This document shows positions 25,359 to 34,607 of a DNA stretch of 64,000 bases, piece by piece; the stretch's first letter is position 1, and each line of letters begins with the position of its first letter. The notes under the pieces are model-generated. The model ran no database searches. It was not told where the DNA came from and saw only the letters and a list, made by a program, of their open reading frames with translations. The stretch is taken from NCBI RefSeq assembly GCF_006539925.1, contig NZ_BJNY01000004.1, forward strand, positions 124,001 through 188,000, written 5' to 3'. Origin of the DNA: Glutamicibacter uratoxydans. Lineage in GTDB: Bacteria > Actinomycetota > Actinomycetes > Actinomycetales > Micrococcaceae. The translations under genes were made by a program, and so were the position numbers.

Positions 25359-27515
25359 TTACTTCAGTTCGCTGCAGCCCAGGGCATCGAGGATGAATGC
25401 GTAGTCCCAGGCGCGGGACTTCCACGACTCGTAGCGTCCCGAGGCACCGCCGTGGCCGCCGTCCATCTCGGTCTTCAGCACGATCGGCTCGGCGCCGGTG
25501 CCGATCTCGCGCAGCTTGGCCACCCACTTGGCAGGCTCCACGTAGAGCACGCGGGTGTCGTTCAGCGAGGTGACCGCCGCGATCTTCGGGTAGGCCTGGG
25601 CGGTGATGTTCTCATAGGGGGAATAGGAGAGCATGTAGTCGTACACCTCCTTGTCCTCGATCGGGTTGCCCCATTCCTCCCATTCCAGGGCGGAGAGCGG
25701 CAGGTCCGGATCCAGGATCGAGGTCAGCGCGTCCACGAACGGTACCTGGGCCACGATCGCCGTGTACAACTGGGGAGCCATGTTGGCGATGGCGCCCATC
25801 AGCAGGCCGCCGGCCGAGCCGCCCAGAGCTGCAATGCGCTGCGGGTCGGCGATGCCGGCGTCGACCAGGTGCCGGGTGGCGTCGATGAAGTCGGTGAAGG
25901 TGTTCTTCTTGTGCAGCTTCTTGCCCTGCAGGTACCAGTTGCGACCCAACTCGCCGCCGCCACGCACGTGGGCGATGACGAAGATGACGCCGCGGTCCAG
26001 CACGCTCAGGCGCGGGATGCCGAATCCCGGATCCATGGAGGCCTCGTAGGAGCCGTAGCCGTAGATCAGCACCGGGGCGGGCTTGGAGGCGTCCAGGTCC
26101 GCGCGGCGCATGATGGTCAGCGGGATCTTGGTGCCGTCCGCCGCGGTGGCCCAGTCGCGGGTGGAGATGTAGTTGGCGGCGTCGAAGTCGTTGACCGGGG
26201 ACTGCTTGCGCAGTTCCAGCTGCAGGTCATCGAGCCACAGGTCGTAGACCCGGGCTGGGGTGAAATCTGCGGTGTAGCTGATGCGGATCAGCGGGGCCTC
26301 AAGATCCGCGAACACCGGGCTGGCGGTGAACAGCTCGTCCTCGAATTCCGGCTCGATGGCGGGGAGCTGCGCGGAGGTGCCCAGCGCGTTGAGTTCGATC
26401 AGCTGCACGCGCTCGCAGGTGTCGCGGCGCACCGAGAGCACTAGGTGCGAGCCGGTGAGCACGGTGCCCTCGATCTTCACGGTGTCCTGGTGCTCGACGA
26501 TGCTCATCCAGGCGGCCGGGTCGGCGTCGGCGCCCAGCTGGTCTAGGGCTGCCAGGGACACCATGTTGTTCGGGGCATTGAAGTCGTGGGTGATCACCGC
26601 GCGGGCGTCGTCGCCCGGCATTAGGTCCAGGCCGTGCAGGATGCGCAGGCTGCGCGGGACCAGCAGCTGGATTCCGGCCTGCGGGTCCAGCAGGTCCAGC
26701 ACGCTGGTTTCCGAATATTCGGAGTTGCCGCTGGAGATCATCAGCTTGGTGCGGTCGGGCGAGAGCTCGAAGCCCAGCCACATGCCTGGATCGTCTTCCT
26801 GGAAGATGACTGCGTCCTCGGCGGCGGAGCTGCCGATCTTGTGGGCGCGGATCTGGTGCGGGCGCCAGGTTTCGTCGACCACCGTATAGAACACCGTGGA
26901 GGAATCCGGAGAGAAGGCCAGGCCGTAGAACACGCCCTCGATTTTGTCTTCCAGCAGTGAGCCGGTTTCAAGGTCCTTGAGGTACAGGGTGAAGCGCTCG
27001 TCGCCGGCGTTGTCCACGCAGTAGGCCATGAGGGTGCCCTCTTCGTTCACCGCCATGCCGCCCAGTGAGAAGAAGGGCTGGCCCTCGGCCAGCGCGTTGC
27101 CGTCGAGCAGCACCTGCTCATCGGGCAGCGCCGCGGCGGCGTCGATGACCGGGGGAGTCCACCCGGTGCGCAGCTCGGCAGACTCATGGGCCTTGACGCG
27201 GCACTGCAGGGTGTAGGGCTTGCCCTCTACCGAGCGGGTGAAGTACCACCAGCCGCGCCGGCGGGTGGGCACCGACAGATCGGTCTCCACGGTGCGGGCC
27301 TTGATCTCATTGAAGATCGCATCGCGCAGCGGCTGCTGGCCGGCGGTGATTTCATCGGTGTACGCGTTCTCGGCCTGCAGGTGCTCGATGACCTTCGGGT
27401 TCTCCTTCTCGCGCAGCCATTCGTAGTTGTCGACGAAGGCGTCGCCGTGGAAGGTGCGGGTGACGGGGATTTTCGGCGCAATAGGCGCGGCTGCCGCGCG
27501 CGGTTCAGAAGTCAT
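25359..27515 (-). CDS. ptrB: Oligopeptidase B (S9 prolyl oligopeptidase family)
   Basis: A 718-residue cytoplasmic serine peptidase. An N-terminal beta-propeller (about residues 75-430) gates a C-terminal alpha/beta hydrolase with Ser567 (GGSAGG), Asp653 (SLNDTRV) and His688 (DGGHGG). The HVRGGGELGR and YGSYE motifs are also family-specific. It cleaves short peptides, in PtrB enzymes after basic residues. It is the first gene of a two-gene unit with the GNAT-GrpB fusion. Confidence 0.94.
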   Translation of the reverse strand: MTSEPRAAAAPIAPKIPVTRTFHGDAFVDNYEWLREKENPKVIEHLQAENAYTDEITAGQQPLRDAIFNEIKARTVETDLSVPTRRRGWWYFTRSVEGKPYTLQCRVKAHESAELRTGWTPPVIDAAAALPDEQVLLDGNALAEGQPFFSLGGMAVNEEGTLMAYCVDNAGDERFTLYLKDLETGSLLEDKIEGVFYGLAFSPDSSTVFYTVVDETWRPHQIRAHKIGSSAAEDAVIFQEDDPGMWLGFELSPDRTKLMISSGNSEYSETSVLDLLDPQAGIQLLVPRSLRILHGLDLMPGDDARAVITHDFNAPNNMVSLAALDQLGADADPAAWMSIVEHQDTVKIEGTVLTGSHLVLSVRRDTCERVQLIELNALGTSAQLPAIEPEFEDELFTASPVFADLEAPLIRISYTADFTPARVYDLWLDDLQLELRKQSPVNDFDAANYISTRDWATAADGTKIPLTIMRRADLDASKPAPVLIYGYGSYEASMDPGFGIPRLSVLDRGVIFVIAHVRGGGELGRNWYLQGKKLHKKNTFTDFIDATRHLVDAGIADPQRIAALGGSAGGLLMGAIANMAPQLYTAIVAQVPFVDALTSILDPDLPLSALEWEEWGNPIEDKEVYDYMLSYSPYENITAQAYPKIAAVTSLNDTRVLYVEPAKWVAKLREIGTGAEPIVLKTEMDGGHGGASGRYESWKSRAWDYAFILDALGCSELK

Positions 27516-27739
27516 ACTCCTATTGAATCCCAGATCAATTCGGTGCGGTACGAAGCTATGCTCAGCGCGGACAAGTCCGGGTGCCGGCGAGTGCGGGAAT
27601 GTGCGAGTTGGGCGCGGTGACGCGCGGGAAAGGCCGAAAGGGTTTTTTCAGGCACCTGTTCGCCCTAGGCTTACAGGGATAGGAATCAATCCGCACCGCG
27701 GGCCACTCGCCCCAGCCTATGAGAAAGCGATTGAGATAA

Positions 27740-29206
27740 GTGGAAAACACAAAGACAGCGCCCCGGCCGCGCCTGCTGACCCGATGGATCGCCGCACTGG
27801 CCATCGGCATGCTGGCACTGGTCGCCGGTGCACCGGCTTCCCTGGCCCAGGGCAGCGACAGCGTCGAAGGCAAGACCTTCGTCATCGGCACCGACACCAC
27901 CTTCGCGCCCTTCGAGTTCCGCCAGGACGGCGAACTGACCGGCATCGACATGGACATCCTGAACACCATTGCCGAGGAAGAGGGCTTCAAGGTCGAGGTC
28001 CGCTCCCTGGGCTTCAGCGCCGCACTGGCGGCCCTGTCCGCCAACCAGGTGGACGGCGTGATCGCCGGCATGTCCATCACCGATGAACGCAAGAAGATCT
28101 ACGACTTCTCCGAGCCGTACTTCGAATCCGGCGTGCAGATGGCTGTTGCCAAGAACAACGAGGACATCAAGGGCTACGAGGACCTCAAGGGCAAGACCGT
28201 CGTCGCCAAGACCGGCTCCGAGGGCGAAACCTACGCCAAGTCGATTGCCGGCAAGTACGGATTCCAGGTCAAGTCCCTTGACCAGTCGGCCACCATGTAC
28301 GAGTCGGTGAAGTCGGGCTCCGCCGTGGCGGTCTTCGACGACTACCCGGTCCTCGCCTACGGCATCGCCCAGGGCAATGGCCTGAAGACCGTGACGGACA
28401 AGGTCCCCGGCGGCTCCTACGGTTTCGCTGTGAACAAGGGTGAGAACACCGCGCTGCTGGCGGCCTTCAACGACGGCCTGGCCAAGATGAAGGCCAACGG
28501 CGAGTACCAGAAGATCCTTGACAAGTACCTTGCAGATCCCGCAGCGGCCGCGCCGAGCAACTTCTTCGACCTGGTGGCCAAGTCCTTCCCGGCGCTGATG
28601 ACAGGCCTGTGGCACACCCTGGTGGTCACCGCAGCGTCCTTCGCGATCGCCATGGTGCTGGGCCTGCTCTTCGGCTTCTTCAAGATCTCCTCCAACATCG
28701 TGCTGCGCGGCATCGCCACCACGTTCATCAACATCTTCCGCGGCACCCCGCTGCTGCTGTGGGCCTTCATGTTCTACTTCGGCCTGCCGCAGCTGCTGGG
28801 CGTGGGCATCAGCGTCTGGACCGCAGGCATCCTGACCCTGTCGCTGAACGCAGGCGCCTATGTTGCTGAAATCGTGCGCGGCGGCATTCAGTCGGTGGAT
28901 CCGGGCCAACTGGAGGCTTCGCGCTCGCTGGGCCTGGGCTATGGCAAGTCGATGCAGAAGGTGGTCATTCCGCAGGCATTCAAGATGATGACCCCGTCGC
29001 TGATCAACCAGCTGATCATCTCGCTGAAGGACTCCTCGCTGCTGCTGGCCATCGGCTTCACCGAACTGCTCTACCAGGGCCAGCAGATCTACGCGGCGAA
29101 CTTCCGCGTCACCGAAACCCTGCTGATCGTGGGCTTCATCTACTTCATTGCCATCATGGCGCTGACCAAGCTGGCCAACTACGCTGACAAGAGGTTCAAC
29201 AAGTGA
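27740..29206 (+). CDS. Polar amino-acid ABC transporter, fused substrate-binding protein and permease
   Basis: A 488-residue fusion. A signal-like segment (about residues 17-40) precedes an SBP_bac_3 domain (about 45-270, [27 protein letters not shown]). This is joined to a HisM/GlnP-type permease domain (about 285-488) with the EAA loop [22 protein letters not shown]. The binding domain is thus tethered outside the membrane. The start is a GTG preceded by GAGATAA. The stop overlaps the ATPase start by 4 bp. The likely substrates are glutamine or related polar amino acids. Confidence 0.9.
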   Translation: MENTKTAPRPRLLTRWIAALAIGMLALVAGAPASLAQGSDSVEGKTFVIGTDTTFAPFEFRQDGELTGIDMDILNTIAEEEGFKVEVRSLGFSAALAALSANQVDGVIAGMSITDERKKIYDFSEPYFESGVQMAVAKNNEDIKGYEDLKGKTVVAKTGSEGETYAKSIAGKYGFQVKSLDQSATMYESVKSGSAVAVFDDYPVLAYGIAQGNGLKTVTDKVPGGSYGFAVNKGENTALLAAFNDGLAKMKANGEYQKILDKYLADPAAAAPSNFFDLVAKSFPALMTGLWHTLVVTAASFAIAMVLGLLFGFFKISSNIVLRGIATTFINIFRGTPLLLWAFMFYFGLPQLLGVGISVWTAGILTLSLNAGAYVAEIVRGGIQSVDPGQLEASRSLGLGYGKSMQKVVIPQAFKMMTPSLINQLIISLKDSSLLLAIGFTELLYQGQQIYAANFRVTETLLIVGFIYFIAIMALTKLANYADKRFNK

Positions 29207-29937
29207 GCAACGTCAAGATCCAGGTGAGCGACCTGCACAAGTCCTTCGGCTCCAACAACGTGCTCAAGGGCATCGACTTGGACATCGCCGAGGGCGAAGT
29301 GGTCTGCGTGATCGGCCCGTCGGGCTCCGGCAAGTCGACGCTGCTGCGCTGCCTGAACAAGCTGGAGGACATCACCTCCGGAAAGGTCGTGGTGGACGGA
29401 TTCGACGTCACCGACCCGAAGGTGGACATTAACGAGGTGCGCCGCCATGTGGGCATGGTGTTCCAGCACTTCAACCTGTTCCCGCACATGTCCGTGGCGG
29501 AGAACATCATGCTCGCCCCAGTGGAGCTGAAGAAGATGAACCGCACCGAGGCCCGGGCCAAGGCCCTGGAGCTGCTGGAGCGTGTGGGGCTGAAGGAAAA
29601 GGCCGACGCCCGTCCCTCGTCCCTGTCCGGCGGCCAGAAGCAGCGTGTGGCCATTGCCCGCGCGCTGGCCATGGCCCCCGGCATCATGCTCTTCGACGAG
29701 GCGACCAGTGCGCTGGACCCGGAGATGGTTGGCGAGGTGCTGCAGGTCATCAAGGAGCTGGCGGACTCCGGCATGACCATGGTGCTGGTGACCCATGAAA
29801 TGGGCTTTGCCCGCGAGGTGGCAGACCGGGTGGTCTTCATGGCCGACGGAGTGGTCTGCGAACAGGGCAAGCCGGAGGACCTCTTCGGCAACCCGCAGCA
29901 GGCCCGCACGCAGGACTTCTTGTCCAAGGTGCTCTAG
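29203..29937 (+). CDS. glnQ: Polar amino-acid ABC transporter ATPase (GlnQ-like)
   Basis: A 244-residue ATP-binding subunit. Walker [10 protein letters not shown] is at residues 38-46. The Q-loop ([12 protein letters not shown]), signature LSGGQKQR (about 142-149), Walker [13 protein letters not shown] and the switch histidine in VTHEM are all intact. It energises the fused binding protein/permease encoded just upstream. The GTG start is in the TGA stop overlap. Confidence 0.94.
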   Translation: MSNVKIQVSDLHKSFGSNNVLKGIDLDIAEGEVVCVIGPSGSGKSTLLRCLNKLEDITSGKVVVDGFDVTDPKVDINEVRRHVGMVFQHFNLFPHMSVAENIMLAPVELKKMNRTEARAKALELLERVGLKEKADARPSSLSGGQKQRVAIARALAMAPGIMLFDEATSALDPEMVGEVLQVIKELADSGMTMVLVTHEMGFAREVADRVVFMADGVVCEQGKPEDLFGNPQQARTQDFLSKVL

Positions 29938-29962
29938 CTGCCAAACTGCACGATGCGCCCGG

Positions 29963-29999
29963 CGCCGCCCCGTGGAGGGAATTCCTCCGCGGGGCGGCG
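29963..29999 (+). terminator. Terminator after the amino-acid ABC operon
   Basis: A 16-bp stem containing one U-G pair (29963-29978 with 29984-29999) and a 5-base loop, 25 bp after the ATPase stop. Confidence 0.8.
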
Positions 30000-30019
30000 T
30001 TATTTAATACAGGTGGACA

Positions 30020-30048
30020 TGCACAGCGCAGGCACAGCAAACTATAAT
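30020..30048 (+). promoter_or_regulatory. Promoter of doxX
   Basis: A consensus -10 TATAAT (30043-30048) lies 17 bp after TGCACA (30020-30025), a partial -35. It lies about 85 bp before the doxX start. Confidence 0.6.
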
Positions 30049-30132
30049 TGTAGCTTCAAGTTTTATGGGTAGCGTGGTGGACGAGTTGTTGCGAAGCCGC
30101 TCGTCCCCGATGAATGACCAATGGAGATTGAA

Positions 30133-30579
30133 ATGACCAACCGAAACAACCCACTGCTGACTTCCGTTGCCCTGCTGGTGCTGCGCGTCGCGCTCGGCGG
30201 AATCCTCATCGCCCATGGCTGGCAGAAGTTCTCCGAGTACACGCTGGCCGGCACTGCCTCCTCCTTCGAGCAGATGGGCGTGCCGATGGCCGCCGTTGTG
30301 GCCCCCGTGGTCGCAGTCATCGAGCTGGCCGGCGGCATCGCCGTGGTGCTGGGCGTGCTCTCGCGCGTCTTCGCCGCACTGATCGCCCTGGATATGCTCG
30401 GCGCGCTGTTCACCGTGCACATCTCGGCCGGCGTCTTCGTCGACCAGGGAGGCTATGAGCTGGTGGCGATCCTTGCCGCGGCAGGCATCGCCATTGCGCT
30501 CGCCGGACCTGGCAAGTTCGCCGTCGACCACCTGCTCTTCGGCCGCAAGCGCGCCAGCTTGGCAGCTGCCGCCGCCTAG
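30133..30579 (+). CDS. DoxX family membrane protein
   Basis: A 148-residue protein with four hydrophobic helices. It has the DoxX pattern LLVLRVALGGILIAHGWQKF at the N-terminus and AGGIAVVLGVLSRVFAALIALDMLGALFTVH in the middle. Bacterial DoxX proteins have been linked to redox balance or terminal oxidases, but the specific role is unclear. ATG 30133 is chosen over ATG 30121 because GGAG ends 6 bp before it. It is flanked by a promoter and a terminator, so it is monocistronic. Confidence 0.82.
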   Translation: MTNRNNPLLTSVALLVLRVALGGILIAHGWQKFSEYTLAGTASSFEQMGVPMAAVVAPVVAVIELAGGIAVVLGVLSRVFAALIALDMLGALFTVHISAGVFVDQGGYELVAILAAAGIAIALAGPGKFAVDHLLFGRKRASLAAAAA

Positions 30580-30595
30580 CGCAGGGCGCGAATCG

Positions 30596-30623
30596 GGCCC
30601 CGGGGGAAATTTCCCCCGGGGCC
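30596..30623 (+). terminator. Terminator after doxX
   Basis: A 28-bp palindrome (14-bp arms, 30596-30609 with 30610-30623) rich in G/C with an AAATTT centre, 17 bp after the stop. It also insulates the paaA promoter. Confidence 0.8.
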
Positions 30624-30692
30624 TTTGTGCGCCGTTCGGCGGGTTCGGGCGGCCGCCGGCTCTTGAAACATGGGCAAAGACAGGGTTGCATG

Positions 30693-30722
30693 TTGACGTG
30701 ACAGATCCCACTCTGACATACT
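30693..30722 (+). promoter_or_regulatory. Promoter of paaABCDE-paaG
   Basis: A -35 TTGACG (30693-30698) lies 18 bp before a -10-like CATACT (30717-30722). The -10 overlaps operator site D, so a bound repressor would block RNA polymerase. Confidence 0.6.
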
Positions 30723-30737
30723 GAACGAACGGTCAGT
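30720..30737 (+). promoter_or_regulatory. PaaR-type operator, site D (paaABCDE)
   Basis: ACTGAACGAACGGTCAGT is the most symmetric of the four sites, with 8+2+8 architecture and two further paired bases outside (AT...AT). It lies 30-47 bp before the paaA ATG. Confidence 0.82.
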
Positions 30738-30766
30738 ATGTAAATAGTTTTCAGTGAGGTGAACCC

Positions 30767-31753
30767 ATGGCCCCGACCACACCGCAGGAGCCGGGACTAA
30801 ATGCCGTCCCAAGCTACGAGGAAGAGCAAGCGCAGGCTCGGTTTGATGCGTTGATTGACAAGGATTCGCGCGTGGAGCCACGCGACTGGATGCCTGCTCC
30901 ATACCGCAAGACCCTGACCCGCCAGGTCTCCCAGCACGCCCACTCCGAAATCATCGGCATGCAGCCGGAAGCCAACTGGATCACCCGCGCCCCATCGCTG
31001 AAGCGCAAGTCGATTCTGATGGCCAAGGTCCAGGACGAGGCAGGCCACGGCCTGTACCTGTACTCGGCCGCCGAGACCCTGGGTACGCCGCGCGACGAGC
31101 TCAACGAGCAGCTGCTGACCGGCCGCGCCAAGTACTCGTCGATCTTCAACTACCCGGCCCGCTCCTGGGCTGACATGGGAGCCATCGGCTGGCTGGTCGA
31201 CGGCGCCGCCATCGCCAACCAGGTGCCGCTGTGCCGCGCCTCCTACGGCCCCTACGGCCGTGCCATGGTGCGCATCTGCAAGGAAGAATCCTTCCACCAG
31301 CGCCAGGGCTTCGAGATCCTGCTTTCGCTGTCGCGCGGCACCGAAGCCCAGAAGAAGATGGCCCAGGACGCCGTCAACCGCTTCTACGAGCCGTCGCTGA
31401 TGATGTTCGGCCCACCGGATGACCAGTCGCCGAACTCCAAGCAGTCCATGGCCTGGAACATCAAGCGCTTCTCCAACGACGAACTGCGCCAGCGCTTCGT
31501 CGGCATGATTGCCGAGCAGGTCAAGGTCCTTGGCCTGACCCTGCCGGATCCCGAGCTGCGCTTCGACGAAGAGAAGAAGCAGTGGATCCACAAGGATCTG
31601 AACTGGGACGAGTTCATGGCAGTGATCAAGGGCAACGGCCCGGTCAACGCCCAGCGCCTGGAGCGCCGCCGCGAAGCACACCGCGAAGGCGCCTGGGTCC
31701 GCGAAGCCGCCGCCGCCTACGCCGCAAAGCAAGCACAAAGTGAGGTTGCCTAA
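30767..31753 (+). CDS. paaA: Phenylacetyl-CoA 1,2-epoxidase, catalytic subunit PaaA
   Basis: A 328-residue ferritin-like di-iron subunit that forms ring-1,2-epoxyphenylacetyl-CoA with O2. Iron-ligand motifs of the family are visible: [20 protein letters not shown] (about residues 86-105), and [11 protein letters not shown] (about 171-181). The length matches PaaA (about 310-330). It is the first gene of paaABCDE-paaG under operator D, with GAGGTGAACCC upstream of the ATG. The stop precedes paaB. Confidence 0.96.
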   Translation: MAPTTPQEPGLNAVPSYEEEQAQARFDALIDKDSRVEPRDWMPAPYRKTLTRQVSQHAHSEIIGMQPEANWITRAPSLKRKSILMAKVQDEAGHGLYLYSAAETLGTPRDELNEQLLTGRAKYSSIFNYPARSWADMGAIGWLVDGAAIANQVPLCRASYGPYGRAMVRICKEESFHQRQGFEILLSLSRGTEAQKKMAQDAVNRFYEPSLMMFGPPDDQSPNSKQSMAWNIKRFSNDELRQRFVGMIAEQVKVLGLTLPDPELRFDEEKKQWIHKDLNWDEFMAVIKGNGPVNAQRLERRREAHREGAWVREAAAAYAAKQAQSEVA

Positions 31754-31754
31754 C

Positions 31755-32042
31755 ATGAGCCAGAGCAATTGGCCCCTGTGGGAAGTATTTGTCCGTTCCT
31801 CCCGCGGACTCTCCCACGTCCACGCCGGATCGCTGCACGCACCGGATGCCGAAATGGCAGTGCGCAACGCCCGTGACCTATACACCCGCCGCAACGAGGG
31901 CGTGTCCCTGTGGGTTGTAAAGTCCAGCGACATCATCAGCTCCGATCCGGATGAGAAGGACGCCTTCTTCGAATCCCCACAGGGCAAGGACTACCGCCAC
32001 GCGACCTATTACAAGGCCAGCGAGGGAGTGAAGCACCTGTGA
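31755..32042 (+). CDS. paaB: Phenylacetyl-CoA 1,2-epoxidase subunit PaaB
   Basis: A 95-residue small subunit that bridges PaaAC dimers. It shows the characteristic WPLWEVFVRSSRGLSHVHAGSLHA N-terminus with DAEMAVRNARDLYTRRNEGVSLWVV. The start at 31755 follows GAGG, the 5-residue longer start at 31740 is inside paaA, and MSQSNWP fits the family N-terminus. Its stop overlaps the paaC GTG. Confidence 0.94.
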   Translation: MSQSNWPLWEVFVRSSRGLSHVHAGSLHAPDAEMAVRNARDLYTRRNEGVSLWVVKSSDIISSDPDEKDAFFESPQGKDYRHATYYKASEGVKHL

Positions 32043-32899
32043 ACCACGACGAACTAGATGCCACCCTGGACAGCTTCGGAGATGCGCTGGCCTCCGCCAC
32101 CCGCGTCACCCCGGGCAACGCCCTGCGTCCGGAAGACATCGCAGTGGACGGCGTTGCGCCCAGCGACGAGGTTGCCGCCTACGCGCTGACCCTGGGCGAC
32201 GATTCGCTGATCCTGGCCCAGCGCCTCTCGCACTGGATCTCCCGCGGCCCGGAGCTGGAAGAGGACATCGCCCTGGGCAACATTGCCCTGGACGTTTTGG
32301 GCCACGCCCGCTCATTCCTCACCTACGCAGGACTTGCCATGGGCAAGACCGAGGACGACCTGGCCTACTGGCGCGAGGAAGAGGAATTCACCTCGCTGTG
32401 GATGGTCGAGCAGCCCAACGGGCACTTCGGCGTCACCATCGTCCGCCAGCTGATCCTCTCGATCTACCAGCACCTGCTGTACTCCAAGCTGGCTGAATCC
32501 GCTGATGAAACCCTTGCCGCCATCGCAGCCAAGGCAGTGAAGGAAGTGGACTACCACCGCGACCACTCCATCATGTGGACCATCCGCCTGGGTTTGGGCA
32601 CCGAAGAGTCGGCAGAGAAGATGCGCCACGCGCTGGAAATCCTGTGGCCATACGTCGATGAGATGTTCCTGGACGAAGAGATCCACCGTACGCTGCCGGA
32701 GGTGGCAGTGCTGCCATCGAGCCTGCGCGAGGACTGGGACAAGGAAATCTCTGCGGTCCTGGCAGATGCCGGACTTGAGATCCCGGCCACCGGACAGGCC
32801 ATGGCCCACGGCCGCCGCGGCGAGCACTCCGAGCACCTTGGCTACATCCTCGCCGAGATGCAGGTACTCGCACGCAAGCACCCCGGTGCCACCTGGTAA
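32039..32899 (+). CDS. paaC: Phenylacetyl-CoA 1,2-epoxidase, structural subunit PaaC
   Basis: A 286-residue ferritin-like subunit that pairs with PaaA but is non-catalytic in the known complex. Motifs are ALTLGDDSLILAQRLSHWISRGPELEEDIALGNIALDVLGHAR near residues 50-90 and KEVDYHRDHS (about 167-176). Its GTG start overlaps the paaB stop by 4 bp. The 40-bp gap to paaD holds a strong RBS. Confidence 0.94.
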   Translation: MNHDELDATLDSFGDALASATRVTPGNALRPEDIAVDGVAPSDEVAAYALTLGDDSLILAQRLSHWISRGPELEEDIALGNIALDVLGHARSFLTYAGLAMGKTEDDLAYWREEEEFTSLWMVEQPNGHFGVTIVRQLILSIYQHLLYSKLAESADETLAAIAAKAVKEVDYHRDHSIMWTIRLGLGTEESAEKMRHALEILWPYVDEMFLDEEIHRTLPEVAVLPSSLREDWDKEISAVLADAGLEIPATGQAMAHGRRGEHSEHLGYILAEMQVLARKHPGATW

Positions 32900-32939
32900 C
32901 CAATTAACCAATGCTTTTGCCCGATAAGGGGGAACAGTC

Positions 32940-33437
32940 TTGAGCAAGCTGATCGCCGACACCGAGGATTTGTTCGCCATCGCCTCGAAGGTGAGCGACC
33001 CGGAAATCCCTGTGCTGTCCATCGCGGACCTCGGCATTCTGCGCGAGGTCAACGTGGGGGAGGGGAACGCCGTGCAGGTGGTCATCACCCCCACCTACTC
33101 CGGCTGCCCGGCCATGGACGTCATTTCCGAGGACCTGTACAAGGTCTTCGGCGAGGCGGGATTCGAGCAGGTCGAAGTGAAGCTTGTGCTGACCCCCGCC
33201 TGGTCCACCGACTGGATGACAGAAGAAGGCAAAGCGAAATTGGAAGCCTACGGCATTGCCCCTCCCACAGGGAAGGGGCATGCCGGGCGCGTGACACTTG
33301 GCATGAGCGTCAAGTGTCCGCGCTGCCATTCGCTGAACACCCGCGAATTGGCCCGTTTTGGATCCACTTCCTGCAAGGCGTTGTACACCTGCAAAGACTG
33401 CCTGGAACCCTTCGACTACTTCAAGGTGCTCTCATGA
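32940..33437 (+). CDS. paaD: PaaD, iron-sulfur assembly-type protein (MIP18 family)
   Basis: A 165-residue protein needed for maturation of the epoxidase reductase or iron centres. The N-terminal DUF59/MIP18 domain has SDPEIPVLSIADLGILREV and TYSGCPAMDVI. The C-terminus has a four-cysteine knuckle (CPRCHSLNT...CKALYTCKDC). The start is TTG at 32940 with AAGGGGGA upstream. Its stop overlaps the paaE ATG by 4 bp. Confidence 0.92.
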   Translation: MSKLIADTEDLFAIASKVSDPEIPVLSIADLGILREVNVGEGNAVQVVITPTYSGCPAMDVISEDLYKVFGEAGFEQVEVKLVLTPAWSTDWMTEEGKAKLEAYGIAPPTGKGHAGRVTLGMSVKCPRCHSLNTRELARFGSTSCKALYTCKDCLEPFDYFKVLS

Positions 33438-34594
33438 CCGAACAAACCACACCAACCCGTCGCCGCGCCTCCTTCCACCGACTGACCGTCTCCAATGTCC
33501 GCCGGCTGACCAAGGACTCCATCGAGGTCACCTTCGCTGTTCCAGCGGAACTGAGCGAAGAATACGACTACGTTGCAGGCCAGTACGTGGCGCTGCGCAA
33601 GGAACTGCCAAACGCCGAAGGCGAACTGGTGGAGCTGCGCCGCTCCTACTCCATCTGCGCCGCGCCGACCGGCGACGAGATCAAGGTCGCCATCAAGCGC
33701 GACCTCGGCGGCCTGTTCTCCACCTGGGCCAATGAATCGCTGGAAGCAGGTGAGCAGATCGACGTGATGAGCCCTGCCGGTGCCTTCATCTCCAAGCACC
33801 GTCTGACCGAGATCAACGATCCGTCGGCCATCGACACCACCAACCAGGACCACTTTGTTGCGGTGGCCGCTGGTTCCGGCATCACTCCGGTGATGGCCAT
33901 TGCCCGCACCATCCTCGAAGCCAATGAGAACACCCGCTTCGATTTGATCTACGCGAACAAGGCGGCCATGGACGTCATGTTCCTTGAAGAACTGGCAGAC
34001 CTGAAGGACCGCTACCCATCGCGTCTGGCGCTGCACCACGTGCTCAGCCGCGAGCAGCGCATTTCGCCGCTGCTTTCGGGCCGCATCGACTCCGAGAAGC
34101 TGACCACCTTGCTGAACACCGTGGTCCAGGCCCCGAGCGTCGACGAATGGTTCCTGTGCGGACCATTTGAGCTGGTGCAACTGGTGCGCGACCAGCTTTC
34201 GGGCATGGAGATTCCTGCCGAGAAGGTCCGCTTCGAGCTGTTCACCACTGGTGAGCCGAACAAGCCGCAGGGCCATATCGGCCGCCCGGTCGAGGTGTCA
34301 GAGGACGAGGAAAGCTACGAGATCAGCTTCACCCTCGACGGCCTGCAGGGCGAGGTCAAGTCGCCAGTGCGCGCCAACGAGACCGTGCTGAACGCGGCGC
34401 TGCGCGTCCGCCCGGATGTACCGTTCGCCTGCGCCGGCGGCGTCTGCGGCACCTGCCGCGCCAAGGTCACCTGCGGCTCGGTCACCATGGCTGAGAACTA
34501 CGCGCTGGAACCGGACGAGGTTGAGGCAGGCTATGTGCTGACCTGCCAGTCGCACCCGACCACCGAAAAGCTCAGCGTCGACTTCGACGCCTAG
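33434..34594 (+). CDS. paaE: Phenylacetyl-CoA 1,2-epoxidase reductase PaaE
   Basis: A 386-residue NAD(P)H:ferredoxin-type reductase. An N-terminal FAD domain (RRSYSICAAP), an NAD(P)-binding domain (VAAGSGITPVMAIARTIL, about residues 130-147), and a C-terminal plant-type 2Fe-2S domain with CAGGVCGTCRAKV and the last ligand in LTCQSHP are in order. It delivers electrons to the PaaA di-iron centre. The frame is open further upstream (33314), but ATG 33434 matches the family N-terminus and the 4-bp overlap with paaD. Confidence 0.95.
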   Translation: MTEQTTPTRRRASFHRLTVSNVRRLTKDSIEVTFAVPAELSEEYDYVAGQYVALRKELPNAEGELVELRRSYSICAAPTGDEIKVAIKRDLGGLFSTWANESLEAGEQIDVMSPAGAFISKHRLTEINDPSAIDTTNQDHFVAVAAGSGITPVMAIARTILEANENTRFDLIYANKAAMDVMFLEELADLKDRYPSRLALHHVLSREQRISPLLSGRIDSEKLTTLLNTVVQAPSVDEWFLCGPFELVQLVRDQLSGMEIPAEKVRFELFTTGEPNKPQGHIGRPVEVSEDEESYEISFTLDGLQGEVKSPVRANETVLNAALRVRPDVPFACAGGVCGTCRAKVTCGSVTMAENYALEPDEVEAGYVLTCQSHPTTEKLSVDFDA

Positions 34595-34607
34595 GAAGGC
34601 TGACTTC

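Noticed and set aside
27686-28909. 407-codon frame antisense to the ABC fusion gene
   Set aside because: A shadow frame of a recognised transporter, with no initiation site.
31740-31754. Longer paaB start at 31740
   Set aside because: It lies within paaA and gives five extra residues not seen in the family. ATG 31755 is spaced properly from GAGG.
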